A stretch of 64,000 bases of DNA from Terana coerulea (taxonomy: Eukaryota; Basidiomycota; Agaricomycetes; Polyporales; Phanerochaetaceae), in NCBI GenBank assembly GCA_024811115.1, contig JAKOGH010000072.1:148709-212708 (forward strand). Direction: 5' to 3'. Shown here piece after piece: positions 31,860-44,627 of this stretch. Made by a program: the position numbers and the translations under genes. Position 1 is the first letter of the stretch; the number at the start of each line of letters is the position of its first letter. The notes below the pieces were generated by a model. The model did no database searches. It was given only the letters and a program-made list of their open reading frames with translations, and had not been told where the DNA came from.

Positions 31860-32275
31860 GAGGACATCGCTCTGATGCTATTGCAGCAGGACTCTACACT
31901 CCAAATTGAACTTATTGGCAGTCAAACCCCTACTCGCACCTTCAAAGGAGCAGCCAGACTTACACTGCATGCCTATCACAATTACACAATTAAATCCAAC
32001 TTGCGAATAGTGCCTATTGGCATTAAAATCCAGCTACTGAGTAGAGCATATAGCTGTATTATGTGGGCGCGAACTGACTTTCTAATGAAAGAGTTGAGGC
32101 AGTCACCAAAGTGATTAACTGTGATTATGAAGATGAGATACAAGTAATCCTTGTAAATAACAGCGACTTCGACTTTGTGGTTAAAATTGGCGATCAGGTA
32201 GCTCAGCTCATTATCTAACAGATTGCAGATGTTGATATTGAAGTAGTCGGTTTACGGTAAATTGGCAAATTTTCA
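31860..32275 (+). pseudogene. dUTPase-like domain downstream of the chromodomain
   Basis: Motifs appear in the order of trimeric dUTPases: IVPIGIKIQLLSRAYS, then RTDFLMKE (compare the usual R-S-G-L-A-x-K), VINCDYEDEIQVILVNNS (compare G-V-I-D-x-D-Y-x-G-E) and IGDQVAQLII (compare G-D-R-I-A-Q-L-I). One frame change (about 32,093) and one TAA near the end are present. It lies between the chromodomain and the 3' LTR, so it would have been the C-terminus of Pol or a separate ORF. Confidence 0.72.
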
Positions 32276-32300
32276 ACAGAGCTCGAACCTGAGGAGGTAA

Positions 32301-32873
32301 TGTTACAAATTTCCCTCAGCGCTAGTCAATAGCACTTAGAGTATAACATCAAGCCACAAGATATGTCATCAAGTCATCACACACTATTACAAGATGCTGG
32401 ATCAATTTGCCATGTGCTTGTCAGCATGGTTATTAGGGATATGCCTTATACAGACGTAGGATCCAGAACTCAGATCTGGAACTGTTCTGGACTATGACCA
32501 GTATAATGTCAGTATGATGTCAATATGACATAACAGACTGATAGTGTACAGTAGCTCAATTAGGACATCTAGATAGTGTTGATGTTAGCATGATAGCTAG
32601 GTCAGATCTAATAAGGGAGTTAGAGCAGTAGTATGCTCTAGAGCCTTGGTCAGACATTACCTGACTGTATCAGTTAGCATATGGTATTGGAGGTCTTAGA
32701 TAGTGTCTGGGGTCCCTTTATACATATATATAAGGAGGCTGGTCTGTGGGCTAAATCCTCAGACTCAACAATATCATTGATTCATATCTGCTTTACTAGC
32801 TCTACTTAAGTCCCTCTGCTTTCCCCACCTCTTTTAAGTTATCCCAGCAAGTGAGTATTATTGTTTTGTGGTA
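32301..32873 (+). repeat. 3' LTR of the Gypsy element
   Basis: It starts TGTTACAAATTTCCCTCAGC directly after a polypurine tract and ends near TTTTGTGGTA. It is collinear with the 5' LTR but has diverged at many scattered positions, so the insertion is not recent. Confidence 0.85.
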
Positions 32874-33573
32874 ATGTTGAGGCTTTTAAATAATCACTCG
32901 TGCCAGCTACTAGCAAGTTACCAAATGATGAAAACTGCTACATGTATAAGATTGTGCAATTAGCCTTTATTGAACTTAATGAAACTAGAATTATATAACT
33001 GTGTGCGATACTATTACTTGGCTTTTACAAATATCCAAGGGTAAAGCAAGGGTGAAGGGTCAAAATTAGTCTACCCCTACTCTCACTCTTTCCTTACTCT
33101 TGCAAATGCCCCTGGGGTTTTTACACCCTTAGTGTGTACTTATTTTATTTACACTGTATATTACTAAAAATCAATACTAAAAGCTAATTTTGCATTGACA
33201 GTGCTTGAGCTATGATGAGTGGTGCCAGAACTGACATGCTGTTCTGGTTCTCTATTAAAAGCCAGTTTTGAGGTTTCTTTACCATCATATTTGTAAAAGC
33301 TGCAACATTTGCAAGAAAAATATGTAACATATGTAAACATATTTAATACATTAATGCGCATCTTTTATTATGGAATGAGCAAAAATCTAGCTTAAATTGA
33401 TGCTACAGTGCACTATCTATGTTAAGGCATCCCAGATTTCAATTAAACACAGTATGTATCTTGAGTTATAATTGCAGAGGCCACTAATGCAGTTAGAAAA
33501 GTACAGTATATTTGCTTACTAACGTTAACATTAAGACTCCTTTTAATCAGGCCTGTAAAGGCTGGATTATATA
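32874..33573. other. AT-rich stretch, degenerate repeats only
   Basis: It includes a CCCTT/AAGGG-rich tract at about 33,038-33,130 that resembles the repeats at 23.1-23.4 kb. No gene is recognised. Confidence 0.4.
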
Positions 33574-34127
33574 TAGTGGCGGTTAAAAGTAACATATAAG
33601 AGTAATTTGGCCTTAACTTCATTTGGCTGTATTTATTTAACTAGGATGCTTTAGCATACAAGGTAAATATCACAGTGTAGCTGCTACCAATGCGCATTTT
33701 TACAATGCCACATATTACCATATATGGTAATATCATTAGCTATAACGCGCAAAAGGTCTAAATTTGCTGTTACATTTGTCATGCTAGTAACTCCACCAAT
33801 AAAATAGGCAATGCTATAATAAAAACATCATAAAACTGCTTAGACAGTATAGCTCTATATGTATATCTGGCATATTTTATTATATCTTTATATATAGATG
33901 CTAGTGTTGCCGTAATGTGGCTGGAAAGTCGCAAGTCATCAAAGTCGAGTCACATTGAAGTCAAGTCAAGTCACATCTGTGACTGCGGCTGCCTGGCAGC
34001 TTGGCTGCGCTCGACTTGCGGCTCGACTTCGGATTGATGCGACTGAAGTCGACCCAATTTGGCAACACGTGCGCAGGCTGTGTGACCTCCCTTGCTCGTC
34101 GTCGTCGCAGCACCCCCGCACGCCAGT

Positions 34128-37100
34128 ATGGCTTCCAAGACAGCCAAAAAGCGTTCTCGGCAGTCCCAAACGCCTCAGCAGGCTACTAAGAAGCGAAAGC
34201 AAGCCCCGAAGGAGGTTCACTGGGACAATGGAGCAATGAGCACACAGTTCAGGCTGCCTCTCGGTAAGTCCTTATCAACTGGTCATCTCTGCTCACAAAC
34301 GAGGCTGAAATTGCGACCTCAACTACCTCTAGTGGGGGAAGAGGAGCCAACCGTGTTTGGGCGGAGCACCCTCACCACAGTGGGGGCATCAGGGTGTTCT
34401 AATTGCGTTTACCCCACTGAAACATCAGTGAGTGACCGAAGAACTGATCAGTTGGAAAATCAAATAGTAATCGCTGCATAGATCCTCTGCACAAGCGGTG
34501 GTTGAGGAGAGTCCTTTGATATTGATAATATCTCTGGCTCTGACCCAGCAAGCCCTCAGAGCCCAACATTTGCATGTATGGCCACCGCTACCCCTTTGAC
34601 CACTGCTGCTGCTCCTTCTCAGCCTATATTAGCAACCCCTCGTGGAGCACCATGGAGCACCAAATACACCTCGAGCTAGTCAGCGCCAGAAGACACCCAC
34701 CTGTCAGCAGCATGATTCAGACTCATGACCAGCGGGAAACAAGAGAAAAGGAGCTCAGGACATCTGGACCTTTGTTGATTAGTCTGATCCAAAGAAAAAA
34801 AAGTGCTCGTTTTGCCTGTGCGCATTTTTTACTGAATTTCTGCATTAATTATCTCACTTCATTATAGCCTTGAAGCGAAGCATGACAATGAGGAGTATAG
34901 TGGGCCTAAGTGGTCAGCGAGGGAGTATGGACAATGCATGTAAACATTTTGTTGGCCAGCACCTTGCTGACTGGATCTTATCTTGTGATCGCCTTATGAT
35001 CAAAATCACCGCCCAGTTTGCCCAGGAGAAGATTCGGGCATTCCGTGCGTCAGCAAGGCCAGAAGACTGATAAGCCGCCCCAATGCAAGTATACCTAGGC
35101 AGGAGTTTTCACATAAGGGCTTTGTGGATGCCATCCTTCGATGGATTGTCTCGGATGATCAGGTACGTCAGTTAGTAAATATTTTAATTTGTATAATTTT
35201 TAATCTGTCCTAGTCTCTCAATGTTATTGAGAATCCTCATCTTTGGAGTATCTTCCTCATGCTCTGCAAAGAGCTTGAGGATCATGATATTCCACGGTGC
35301 ATGACTTTGTGCACTCGGATTGAGGAGGTCTTTGAAGAATATCTCAAAGAACTGGAGAAGGAGATGCAGGTGAGTGCTTGTTGTGGCCTTTAATCGCTCT
35401 TGGAATTGGCTGATCCGTTTCTTCTTCAGAAATCTGTAGGAAAGATTTCCTTCACGATGGACTTATGGACTGATCCAAACCTCTGGCCATTTATGGCTGT
35501 TACGGCTCATTAGCTCCAAGCTATCTCTGAGCAAACAGTCAATGGTGAATTATATCGTCTTGTGCTTCGCTCTGACTTGATTGGATTTCATCAACTACCA
35601 ACACGGCATACTGGCGAGCATCTGGCATCAGCATTTTTATATGTACTGGATCGAATTGATATTGCAGACAAGGTATGGTTACAGCAATGTTAGCTAGGTA
35701 GAATCTAACATGATTAAACAGATTGGATGGCTTACGATGGACAACGCAACCAATAACGATACCTGCATGCAAGAGCTTGAGAGCGAACTGAAAAAGCGCA
35801 AGATTCCATTCAAGCGTACTGAGCAGCGAATTCAGTATGTGTGCTTTCTTTCTTACATCTGTCATATTGATTTTTTTGCCTAGCTGTTTCCCTCATATTG
35901 TGAACCTTGCCTGTAAGGCCATCTTAGCAGCAATTACCCACCTGGAATATTCTGCTGAGGCCAGCAAGGATTTCGTGCCAACCGATATTACACCAGAGAG
36001 TTTTTGGATGTAATCACACAAGATCCCATTGCTTTGCTCCGTTCACTCATCCGATTAGTATGTTTTTGTTTTATTTTACACATATTCTAATTAACTTGTT
36101 TATACTCCTTTAGATTCGTGCGTCTTCCTTGCGTAGGCAGCACTTCAACTCAATCCTTGAGTTGATAGAGCGTAAAGCTCTTCAGCTGCTGCGAGATGTT
36201 GAAACTTGCTGGTCTTTAACATTTATCATGATTGAACGTGCTTTGCTTTTACGAGAGGTAAGTATAATTAAATCTTAATTATAATAAATTCTAATCTCTG
36301 TCAAGGCTATTGAAAAGTTCCTCAAAGCTCCTGAATTTGCCGATCTATGCAAATATGCACTACATAGTGTAGAGTGGGAGGTTCTAAAGATATTCTATGA
36401 AATTCTAAATGTCTAAACCTACTACTCTGGTAGTGTGAAACTGATTACTTGCCTTAGATATCTCATGCATTTCAGCAAGTTCTATTGGCTGAGTCAACAC
36501 CGACTCTTGGCAATGCACTTCCAGCTTTCTAGGGCTACAAGCTGCCTGGGAAGAGTGCCAGAAGATGTTCCCTGATGCTGAAGCCATCATTCAACAAGGC
36601 CTTGATAAACTTGCTAGGAGTATAAGGACAAAGCAGATGATAATCGGATATTCACAATTGCCACAAGTACGTATCATAATATAGGCTTTAGCTAATTGTG
36701 AATGCTTCTCACTTATTGATTATAGTTATTAACCCTGGTCTCAAGCTCAAGTGGTTTGAAGAAATGGTGCCTGAGAAGGTTTCGAGGCACGGTCAATATT
36801 CTTAGCTAAAGTAGCCCAGATTTCCTTTCAAAAACCCTATCTGCTGATTTCTTATATTAGATGGCCAAGTACAGGCCACAGTCAAGTTCAGCAGGCACAA
36901 GTGCTGTAGCAGAGCTTGCAAATATCCAACGCCAGCATGCACGGAATATTTTGGGCTTTGGCAAGATGAGCCCGCGACCAACAGAATGCACAATTGATGT
37001 TGAGCTTACAGCCTATCTCTCAGAGGCTACAGATGATACTGATCCTATTACATACTGGCAAGTATGTAACCACTTTTGTTGCCTAATTCACAATTTTTTC

Positions 37101-37428
37101 TAATCAGTGCCAGGCCAATCTAAGCGATATCCAACTATCTTCGCCATTGCAATGGATGTTCTGCCTATACAGGCATCTTCGGCCCATGTAAACGTGTGTT
37201 CTCATCAAGCAAAGAAATAACAACCGCACGGCGAACCGCATGACCCTACAGCTCATGAAGGCCTTGCAAATGCTCAAGTATTCTATTAAGAAAGGTCATA
37301 CACTTAACTTTACACAGGGCTTAGGTGTTAACAAGGAGTTGGCTGAGCTTGAAGAGAACACGAATGCCAGAGCTGCTGTACCAGAGGATTTTCATTCATA
37401 CACTAAGTTTTGTTGCATACTGATTTAG
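34128..37428 (+). pseudogene. hAT transposase, multi-exon and decayed
   Basis: The N-terminus is basic (MASKTAKKRSRQSQTP, then KKRKQAPKEVHW). Downstream, KKKKCSFC may be the start of a BED-type zinc finger. The catalytic core is spread over probable exons: ISFTMDLWTDPN, LTMDNATNNDTCMQEL, FPHIVNLACKAIL and DVETCWSLTFIMIERALLL. The C-terminal dimerisation region contains DPITYWQ, then YPTIFAIAMDVLPI, VFSSSKEIT and LMKALQMLKYSIKKG. Intron ends such as GTACGT and CTAG fit between blocks. Several TAG stops (for example in place of Gln in H-x-L-Q) and frame changes make it inactive. Confidence 0.82.
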
Positions 37429-37710
37429 CTTAGCTACTTTGTTTACTTCGTAACAGTGCCCAATATCACAAGTGTATTCTGCATGCATGAGAATACCAGT
37501 AAGCATACAAGTAAGCATATCCAGTCATTAATGTGCACATACCATCTTAACAGACAGCAGCATCACAAAACTTGGTCCTAGCCACATAGAGTTCTTGTAC
37601 ACTGGCCGGCTCAAGGTTGCAGAGCCATGCATGCAGTACTGGCTAGTCATGGACAGAGTGAATATGGCGCTGGCAAAGCAGGCACGGCTGAAGGAGCGTG
37701 ACACACCAAT

Positions 37711-38065
37711 GACGCATGCAATAATCTGCTATTGCACGTCCAGCAGCTGCTCTGATAGCACAGGCACACATGCATCTGACTGCGTGCAAGCATGACGCAG
37801 TACACTGTACTGCATTGCGCTACTGTTGGTGTCGTATGCATTGTGCGCCCCTCTGTTAAGCTCCCGTCTGCATATATCATGCATTGTGCACTCTTCTGCA
37901 TGCTGCCATCTATGTGTGTTGTGCACAATGGGCGGTGGCGGCAAAACCATGGGCAGTTTCTTGTCAGGCTGACGCGCGAATGCGGCCCCTTGGTTCATCG
38001 ACTGCAGCAGTGTGCAGCGCCCCGCTGACGACGCATGCAATAACGGCCATTGTGCATCCAGGAGC
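37711..38065. repeat. direct repeat inside the 3' part of the hAT element
   Basis: GACGCATGCAATAA followed by GC(T/C)ATTG and TCCAG occurs at about 37,711-37,745 and again at about 38,028-38,062. The surrounding 600 bp are GC-richer and rich in TGCATTG-like words. It is non-coding as far as I can tell. Confidence 0.5.
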
Positions 38066-38826
38066 CATGATCTGCAACTGCCTCGCACACTTGCTAACAG
38101 CATCTCTGACTTGGTGACAAAAGACATCTAAGCTAGTTGTGAGGAGCAGTAATACAACGGTGTGCTTACCAAAAGGCTTGCACATAGGCATGCAGTCGAT
38201 TTGGACGGCAAGACGGCAGAGGTGTATCCGGTAAGGTGCACAGGCATTTGAGCAGAGCTTACCATATTTGGACCAAAGTTGTAACCTAAGTCACAGTTAC
38301 GTTAGAGCCGCTCAAAGTCAAACCACATGGAGCGACTTGACTTGACTGAGCTTGGCCCAAAAGGGATAAGCCATCAAAAGTCAAGTCACAGTCGAGTCGA
38401 GTCGAGTCACGGCAACACTAATAGACACAATCACGTTAAACTTGTTTTTGCTATAATACCCAGTTTGGACACATTTTCTAAGCAGCTTCATGAGTAATGC
38501 AGCTATTGTACAGTATTATATCATTGCTCTATCATTCTATTAGTACTTGTATCAAATGTTTGGCATTAGTATCTATTTAATATGCGAAGTTATAAATGTT
38601 ACTCAATATGAGTATCACAGTTATAAACTGGTTTTGACTTCTGCACATATCTAATAAGCTGTAATAAGATGTGTGCAATGTAAATACAAATCTGCATTCG
38701 CGCAAGCAGTTTATGATGCCTTTTAAAGCAATGTATATTTTATTAGTGGAGTTATAAGTAAAACAAATATAATAGCAAATGCAGACTACTTGTATATTAT
38801 AGCTATTACTATTATCATGCGTGGTA

Positions 38827-40757
38827 CTCTCTTTCTATTACACTCCACATCTAGCATTCTGGCTTGGGCTTGCTGAAATAGACCTTGCCAGATTGTGGGT
38901 GACATTAACTGAATTCAGAGGGCTGGCATTGATGGAAGGTGTCTGCGAGCAAGTGCAAGACACTACGAGCAAATTTTTATCTCGTAGCTGCTAAATGCTT
39001 ATTATGACACTTAGATTGTTGATTTAAATCATACACATTATCATTCTAAGCTCTTTTCCCTTCTGAATGCGCCTTTGCATCAAAATCCACCTCTTAGCTG
39101 CCTGAATTATACCTTGCAATAATAAGCGCACATATTTGCTGATGTGCTATAATATTTGTGATAGCATTAGATTAGTGTACTGTCTTATAAAAAAGGTAAA
39201 ATAGGGCTTTTAGGCATTTAAGAGTAAAACCAATATGTCTATGGGGTCTAATACACTGTGAGTGTGGTAATAAATCTGATACTATCATCTCAACACCTTC
39301 TAAGCCATAAATAAGACCAAAAAATTGGATATTAAAGACCGAGCTTAGAGGGCAAGTGATGCTGAATGCAGTGATAGCTTAATCAAATAAAAGCACTTGC
39401 GAATGCTCTCTTCTCTTAGTGCCTGTTTGATTATGGCTCATCGAACACATTATTATTCTGAAAGGTTTTAGAACTTAGCTTCACTTCAAGATGGCTTCAA
39501 TTTTAAGATGCTCAAAATAACTAGTCACCCGTCATTGAGTGTTAGGCTTATTTAGTGCGTTTCTGTCTTTGAAAATTAGTTTGCAGTCTTGGTCTTAATA
39601 TATTCTACTGCTAGTAAGGATTTATGACCAAAACATCATATACTAGCGTTATAATAGATCAAAAAACTACTTGGTACATTATAAAAGCCTAGAAGGTAGC
39701 TTCAAAACACTTTCCTACAAGGTAGATTTGTAGTAGACACAGTTTATTAAATGGCCTACTATCTATGAGCAGTACATATTGGCCTACTGAGCATTCCCTC
39801 TGATTACTAATATGTTGGATTCTCAAACACCAATGCTATCAAGCATGCAAACATTTTGCCACCATAGAGGATTGCCAAGAGTCAATAATATAACATTGCA
39901 ACTAGGGCAAGAACTTTTGTTTGAAGTTAATCTAAAAATAAGCATTTATCTAAGTATGCTCACTGCTTTGAAGGTCTTGCTCATTGTTTAAGGCATTGAG
40001 CTGGCTATATGTAGCTACAATAAATAACTAGTTATTTATTAGTAGTAAACGAAAGTCAAGTTGCTCAACAAGCTCAGCAAGAATTATATTTTGGATAATT
40101 TCACTTCAAATATATATAGAATACGGCGTAAACACTATAGTTACCACTGGAAGTGTTAGATTAATGTTCAAATTGCTATTGAGTTGCATATAGTAGCATA
40201 AAAACAGTGTTTTATCTGGCACTACTAGCAAATAACTAGTTGTTTGGTGTGGCTATATGTATAGAGCAGATATTGAGCTTATTATTATTGCTAATGAGCA
40301 TATATATTTGTTTGCTAATGTCAACATTGAGACTTCTTTCCAATTAGGCATGCAAAGGCTGAATTGCATCAAAGTGCTCTGAATGTAGTGCTGTTATACT
40401 TAATAGTGTTATAACTATACATTAGGGCTATAAGTCCTGTTGCATGCCCTCTAGAGTAGGTTACTACAGCTTCTAGTAACTAATCCTAGGAGGTGTGTTA
40501 TAGACTTTATAGCCTTGATATATAGTTATAATGTTACATTACATGTTTTCAATAATATTAAGGTGAGATAAATGTAGAAAAGTTTGAACATATTTCGAGC
40601 ATGCGATGAATTTACAACTATTATATACAAATTATGCTGCATTGACAGCATAAAGAGAGGCAATATATTTGCCAATAAGCATGCTTAACAAAACTACCTA
40701 ATACATAAAGTAGTAATGTTATTGTTTTAATAAGCAAAAATATTGTAAAATATATAA
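38827..40757. other. AT-rich repeat-derived stretch without recognised genes
   Basis: No ORF longer than about 60 codons is present. It probably consists of older decayed elements. Fragments such as CAATTAGGCATGCAAAGGCTGAATTG near 40,339 resemble text near 33,545 (ATCAGGCCTGTAAAGGCTGGATT), suggesting a further shared repeat. Confidence 0.35.
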
Positions 40758-41626
40758 CAGCAGTTAAAAGTAATGTACAGGAGTAATTTGGCCTAAAGTT
40801 CTTTTGGCTATATTTTTCTAACTAGATCTTGGGACAAGTAAAAATATTGTTGTTTAGCTACAACTAAAGCCGGATTTTATGAATTTATACATAATGATAT
40901 ATAATAATAGTGCCAGCTATAAAGTGCAAATAGTCAGAATTCATTATTATACTTGTTTTAATTATAACCTCAGTAATGAAATATACATTGCTTTAGTAGC
41001 CATATAATATAACTGCTGAGAGAGAATAGTTTTTAATGTATTTCATATATATTTAATGACAGCTTCTAATTTACAAGCAATAATGGAAAATATTTTGTTA
41101 GCGCAACACCTGTTATGTATTTCTTTTTCAGCAGCTTCATAAGTAATGTATAACTAGCACTATCTAACACTTTACTTTTATAATCCAATAGGCTCACACG
41201 CTAAATGTTACATATATTTATCAGCTTTGTATAAAGTTTTATAAATGGTAGTAAATATGTGCATTGCAGCAACAAGATATTTTGCATTATTGCTTATGCA
41301 TTACAAGCTACCATCCAATGTGCACAATATAGTTTCAAAACTGCATCATCTTAGCAGTTGCATTATATCTTTAATAAAGCAATGTGGATTGTATTAGTGA
41401 AGTTATGATTGAAATACATATTAAAGCAAAGTCCGACTATTTACACATAATAGCTAGCACTATTATTATATATGGTAATTTGTACATTTGTAAAAATAGC
41501 TATCAGCTATAACTATAGAATAACTTTTTTTTATATGCTAAAGACTTCTAATTAGACAAATATGACTAAAAGCAATTAAAGTCAAAGTACTCCTGGAAAT
41601 TGCTTTTGGCTGCTATAATATTAAGG
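40758..41626. mobile_element. long-TIR MITE, copy A2
   Basis: It starts CAGCAGTTAAAAGTAATG and ends with the inverted relative (CTTTTGGCTGCTA). Internal words GTAATTTGGCC, TTTGGCTATAT and GCAAATAGTC are shared with the other copies. No ORF. Confidence 0.6.
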
Positions 41627-41722
41627 CTATAGAGCCTATAATGTGCTCCCAAGCGTAGATTAATAAAATGTGTAGTAACTTACCCTGGGGAGCATGTCAT
41701 TGAGCAAATAAGTGACTATTTA

Positions 41723-42588
41723 CAGCCATGGTCAAAAGTAGCTCATAGAAGTAATTTCGCCTCAACTTCATTTGGCTATATCTTTTGACCAAGCAGCTTT
41801 AGCATATAGAAAAATATCATTGTGTAGCTACAACTAATACCTAATTTTGGAAATGTTTAAACTACCATATATAATAATTGTGCTCACTATAAAGTGCAAA
41901 TAGTCGGAATTTGCTGTCAAACTTACTTTATTCATAACTTCACTAGTAAAATATATATTGCTTTAGCAGAAATATGATATAACTGATGAGAAGATATAGT
42001 TTGAGACTATATCATGCATATTTTCTTATAGCTTCCACTGCATAGGCAACAATGGAATATATCTTATTACTGCAACACTCATATGTAGTAACATTTATAA
42101 AGCTCTATATAGAGCAGATATAATATACAATATTTTCTATAAAAGCCAATCAGACCATAGGAGCAAAGCATTAGATAGTGCTAGTAGTATATTACTTATA
42201 AAGCTGCTGAGAACACAAATATATAATAGGCGTTAAAGTATTAAAAGGTTTTCCATTACTACTTGTATAATAGAAGCTATAATCAAATGTGCATCATATA
42301 GTCTCAAATATATATCTTCTCACTAGTTATATTATGTTTCTACTAAAGCAATATATATCTTATTAGTGAAAGTATGAATAAAACAAATATTGTAGCAAAT
42401 TCCGACTATTTGCACTTTATGATAAGCCAGTTATTATATATGGTAGTTTAAACATTTCTGCAATTAGGCATTAGTTGTAGCTACACAGTGATATTTTCAT
42501 TATATGCTAAAGCTGTCTGGTTAAAACAATATAGCCAAATGAAGTTGAGGCTAAATTACTCCTGTATATTACTTTTGACCACTACTAC
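41723..42588. mobile_element. long-TIR MITE, copy A3
   Basis: It starts CAGCCATGGTCAAAAGTAGC and ends with the inverted form TTACTTTTGACCACTACTA. The TIRs extend for more than 150 bp, through CAACTTCATTTGGCTATA on the left and TATAGCCAAATGAAGTTG on the right. No ORF. Confidence 0.7.
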
Positions 42589-43397
42589 ACTGAATAGCGG
42601 ACAAAACTAGTATATCAAAGCATTTGCTTTAACTTTTGACACTTGTGACTAATATAAATAGTGATGTTCAAGCTATATTAATGTGTAAGTAAGGTTATAT
42701 AGCTATCTTTGCTTATATATTGGTAATAAGTAAAGAATTGCGTATATTGAATATAAATGTAGCTTAAAGGTAAAATATGGAATATAGTGTTAAAATATAG
42801 ACAACTTCTCAATATGTGTTACAATATAAGTGTAGCTAGTAATATACAATATGTAAATAAAATATTCATTCCACAGCTATATAACACGATTATGCATCAG
42901 ATACATGTATTTTACCAAAATAGTAGTTTTAGTTTAATGTTTTACTTACAGTTTTGTATGAATGGTTTTATTTGTAATTCAAGTTAAACCAAATTATATA
43001 GCTCACAAACTAGTTTACAGCAGTTTATACCTATATTTAGTGCTTATTGAGCTAGTATAGTTAAATGAAACTACTTAAAAATGCTGATAATTTGTATTAA
43101 ATAATGAGAAATTAGCGCAATGCATAAAAGAATTTATACCTGTCACACTTTAGCAATGGCCCATTAGCCCTAGCTTTATCATGTTTAATAGTCAACATTG
43201 AGTAATGAAATATATTACTAAGTCATTATACAGTGTTGTAAGATGCTGAATTAGCTTGCCATGCACTGTTGCATAGTTACTATGGTAGGGATGTGCCTTA
43301 AATAGCTATAGAATTATGAACTATATGCTAGAACTAATCTAAACTGAGACTTCAATATAATATTATACCAACAATACAGCTTGACAGCATATAGCAT
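42589..43397. other. AT-rich stretch, nothing recognised
   Basis: A 66-codon ORF at 42,787-42,987 is low-complexity and not recognised. AT content is high and CpG is almost absent. Confidence 0.35.
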
Positions 43398-44048
43398 AGT
43401 GAAGCTTAAACATAATGCAAGTATAGTTAGCAGGCTTGGAAAGATTGGCTTGTATTTTTGAACTAAGAAAGCATTCAGCTTGAATGTTTGATGGTTGGAG
43501 AGCATTATATTAGAGCTATGTTTAAATGTGGCCACATGGCCATGTATGGTAAGTGGGACTGAATAATTGCGAAATATATGCCAAACTTGCATTTTAAATG
43601 AATCAACTATATTTCAGCCAAAGAATATGCTACAGACTTGTTTCATAGCTCAAAATATACCTTAGACTGTCTTCTTCTGAGGCTGTGCTGTATAATTTCA
43701 CAATCCACCAAGTTGACTCTGTTATAGCGCAATATATCTTACAAATAGTGCACTTATACTTTGTACAACATATATATAAGTGTGCAATGTGCACATATGA
43801 ACTGAACTTTAGAAATATAATTGATACACCATTATTCATGAGTGTGCAAAGGATAGCTATATATCACCACTTAATTCAGAGTTGCAGTGCAATTACATTT
43901 ATGCAAAATAATAATCCATATTGTTTGCACTGTAGCATAGCATTTATAATGAATAGTGTGCTAAAATTACATGGTATTGAAAGGGTGTCACAAATTTCTT
44001 TCAGCGCTAGTCCACAGCGCTTAGAGTATAACATCAAGTCACGGAATA
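43398..44048. repeat. left copy of a 650-bp duplication (partner 63,355-64,000)
   Basis: The sequence from GAAGCTTAAACATAATG to the first 60 bp of the solo LTR is repeated nearly base for base at the end of the window. Differences include one-base changes of homopolymer length (TTTT/TTT, AAA/AAAA). The partner probably continues beyond the window. Confidence 0.9.
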
Positions 44049-44547
44049 TGTTACCAAGTTGTCACACAGTGTTACAAGATGCTAGATCAGTTTGCCATGT
44101 GCTTGTTGCATGGACATCAGGGATATGCCTTATACAGACGTAGGATTCAGAACTCAGGTCTGGAACTGTTCTGGACTATGACCTCAGTATGATGTCAATA
44201 CAACATCACAGACTGATAGTGTACAGTAGCTCAATTAGGACATCTAGATAGTGCTGATGTTAGCATGATAGCTAGGTCAGATCTGATAAGAGAGTTAAAG
44301 CAGTGGTATGCTCTGGAACCTTAGTCAGACATCACCTGACTGTATCAGTCAGCATATGGTATTAGAGGTCTTAGATAGTGTCTGGGGTCCCTCTACACAT
44401 ATATATAAGGAGGCTAGTCTGTGGACTAAACCCCGGACTCAGCAACATCGTTGATTCATATCTACTCTACTAGCTCTACTCAAGTCCCTCTGCTTTCCCT
44501 ACCTCTTTCAAGTCATCTCAGCAGGTGAGTATTATAGTTTTGTGATA
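43986..44547 (+). repeat. solo LTR of the Gypsy family
   Basis: It starts TGTCACAAATTTC, carries the TATATATAAGG box at about 44,400, and ends TTTTGTGATA. Flanking 5-mers are AAGGG and AAGGA, a near-match target duplication. No internal retroviral sequence follows, so it arose by LTR-LTR recombination. Confidence 0.85.
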
Positions 44548-44627
44548 AAGGAGCTATGAGACGGTTTATTTTGAGCTATGATACAAGTGCATGGTACATT
44601 TCTCTGCTGAGATATAGTTGATTCATT

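Larger units (their letters stand above)
23878..32873 (+). mobile_element. decayed Ty3/Gypsy chromovirus with terminal dUTPase-like domain
   Basis: Two similar direct LTRs (23,878-24,456 and 32,301-32,873) bracket 7.8 kb with gag, protease, reverse transcriptase, RNase H, integrase, chromodomain and dUTPase-like coding fragments in that order. RT before integrase defines the Gypsy order, and the chromodomain after integrase defines a chromovirus. The polypurine tract GAGGAGGTAA directly precedes the 3' LTR. Many stop codons and frame changes show it is inactive; several stops look like CAG to TAG or CGA to TGA changes. Two insertions (27,683-28,009 and about 30,146-30,597) interrupt it. Flanking 5-bp duplications do not match. 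Confidence 0.88.
33902..38420 (+). mobile_element. 4.5-kb hAT-superfamily DNA transposon
   Basis: The ends are TAGTGTTGCCGT and its inverted copy. Flanking 8-mers are ATAGATGC (33,894-33,901) and ATAGACAC (38,421-38,428), 8 bp being the hAT target size. Subterminal regions are packed with GTCAAGTCAC and GAGTCGAGTC-type repeats on both sides, likely transposase-binding sites. It encodes a decayed hAT transposase. The empty site survives at about 48,748 in a paralogous MITE. Confidence 0.9.
33574..38826. mobile_element. long-TIR mariner-type MITE (copy A1), split by a hAT element
   Basis: The left part (33,574-33,901) starts TAGTGGCGGTTAAAAG after TA. The right part (38,421-38,826) continues the same sequence after the hAT insertion. 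Together they match the intact copy at 48,199-49,064 in inverted orientation. About the last 130 bp of the right TIR are missing, with similarity stopping at 38,826. Confidence 0.75.

Noticed and set aside
37647..38191. Overlapping ORFs in the 3' part of the hAT element as a second transposon gene
   Set aside because: Open frames on both strands come from low stop-codon density in a GC-richer non-coding part with direct repeats.
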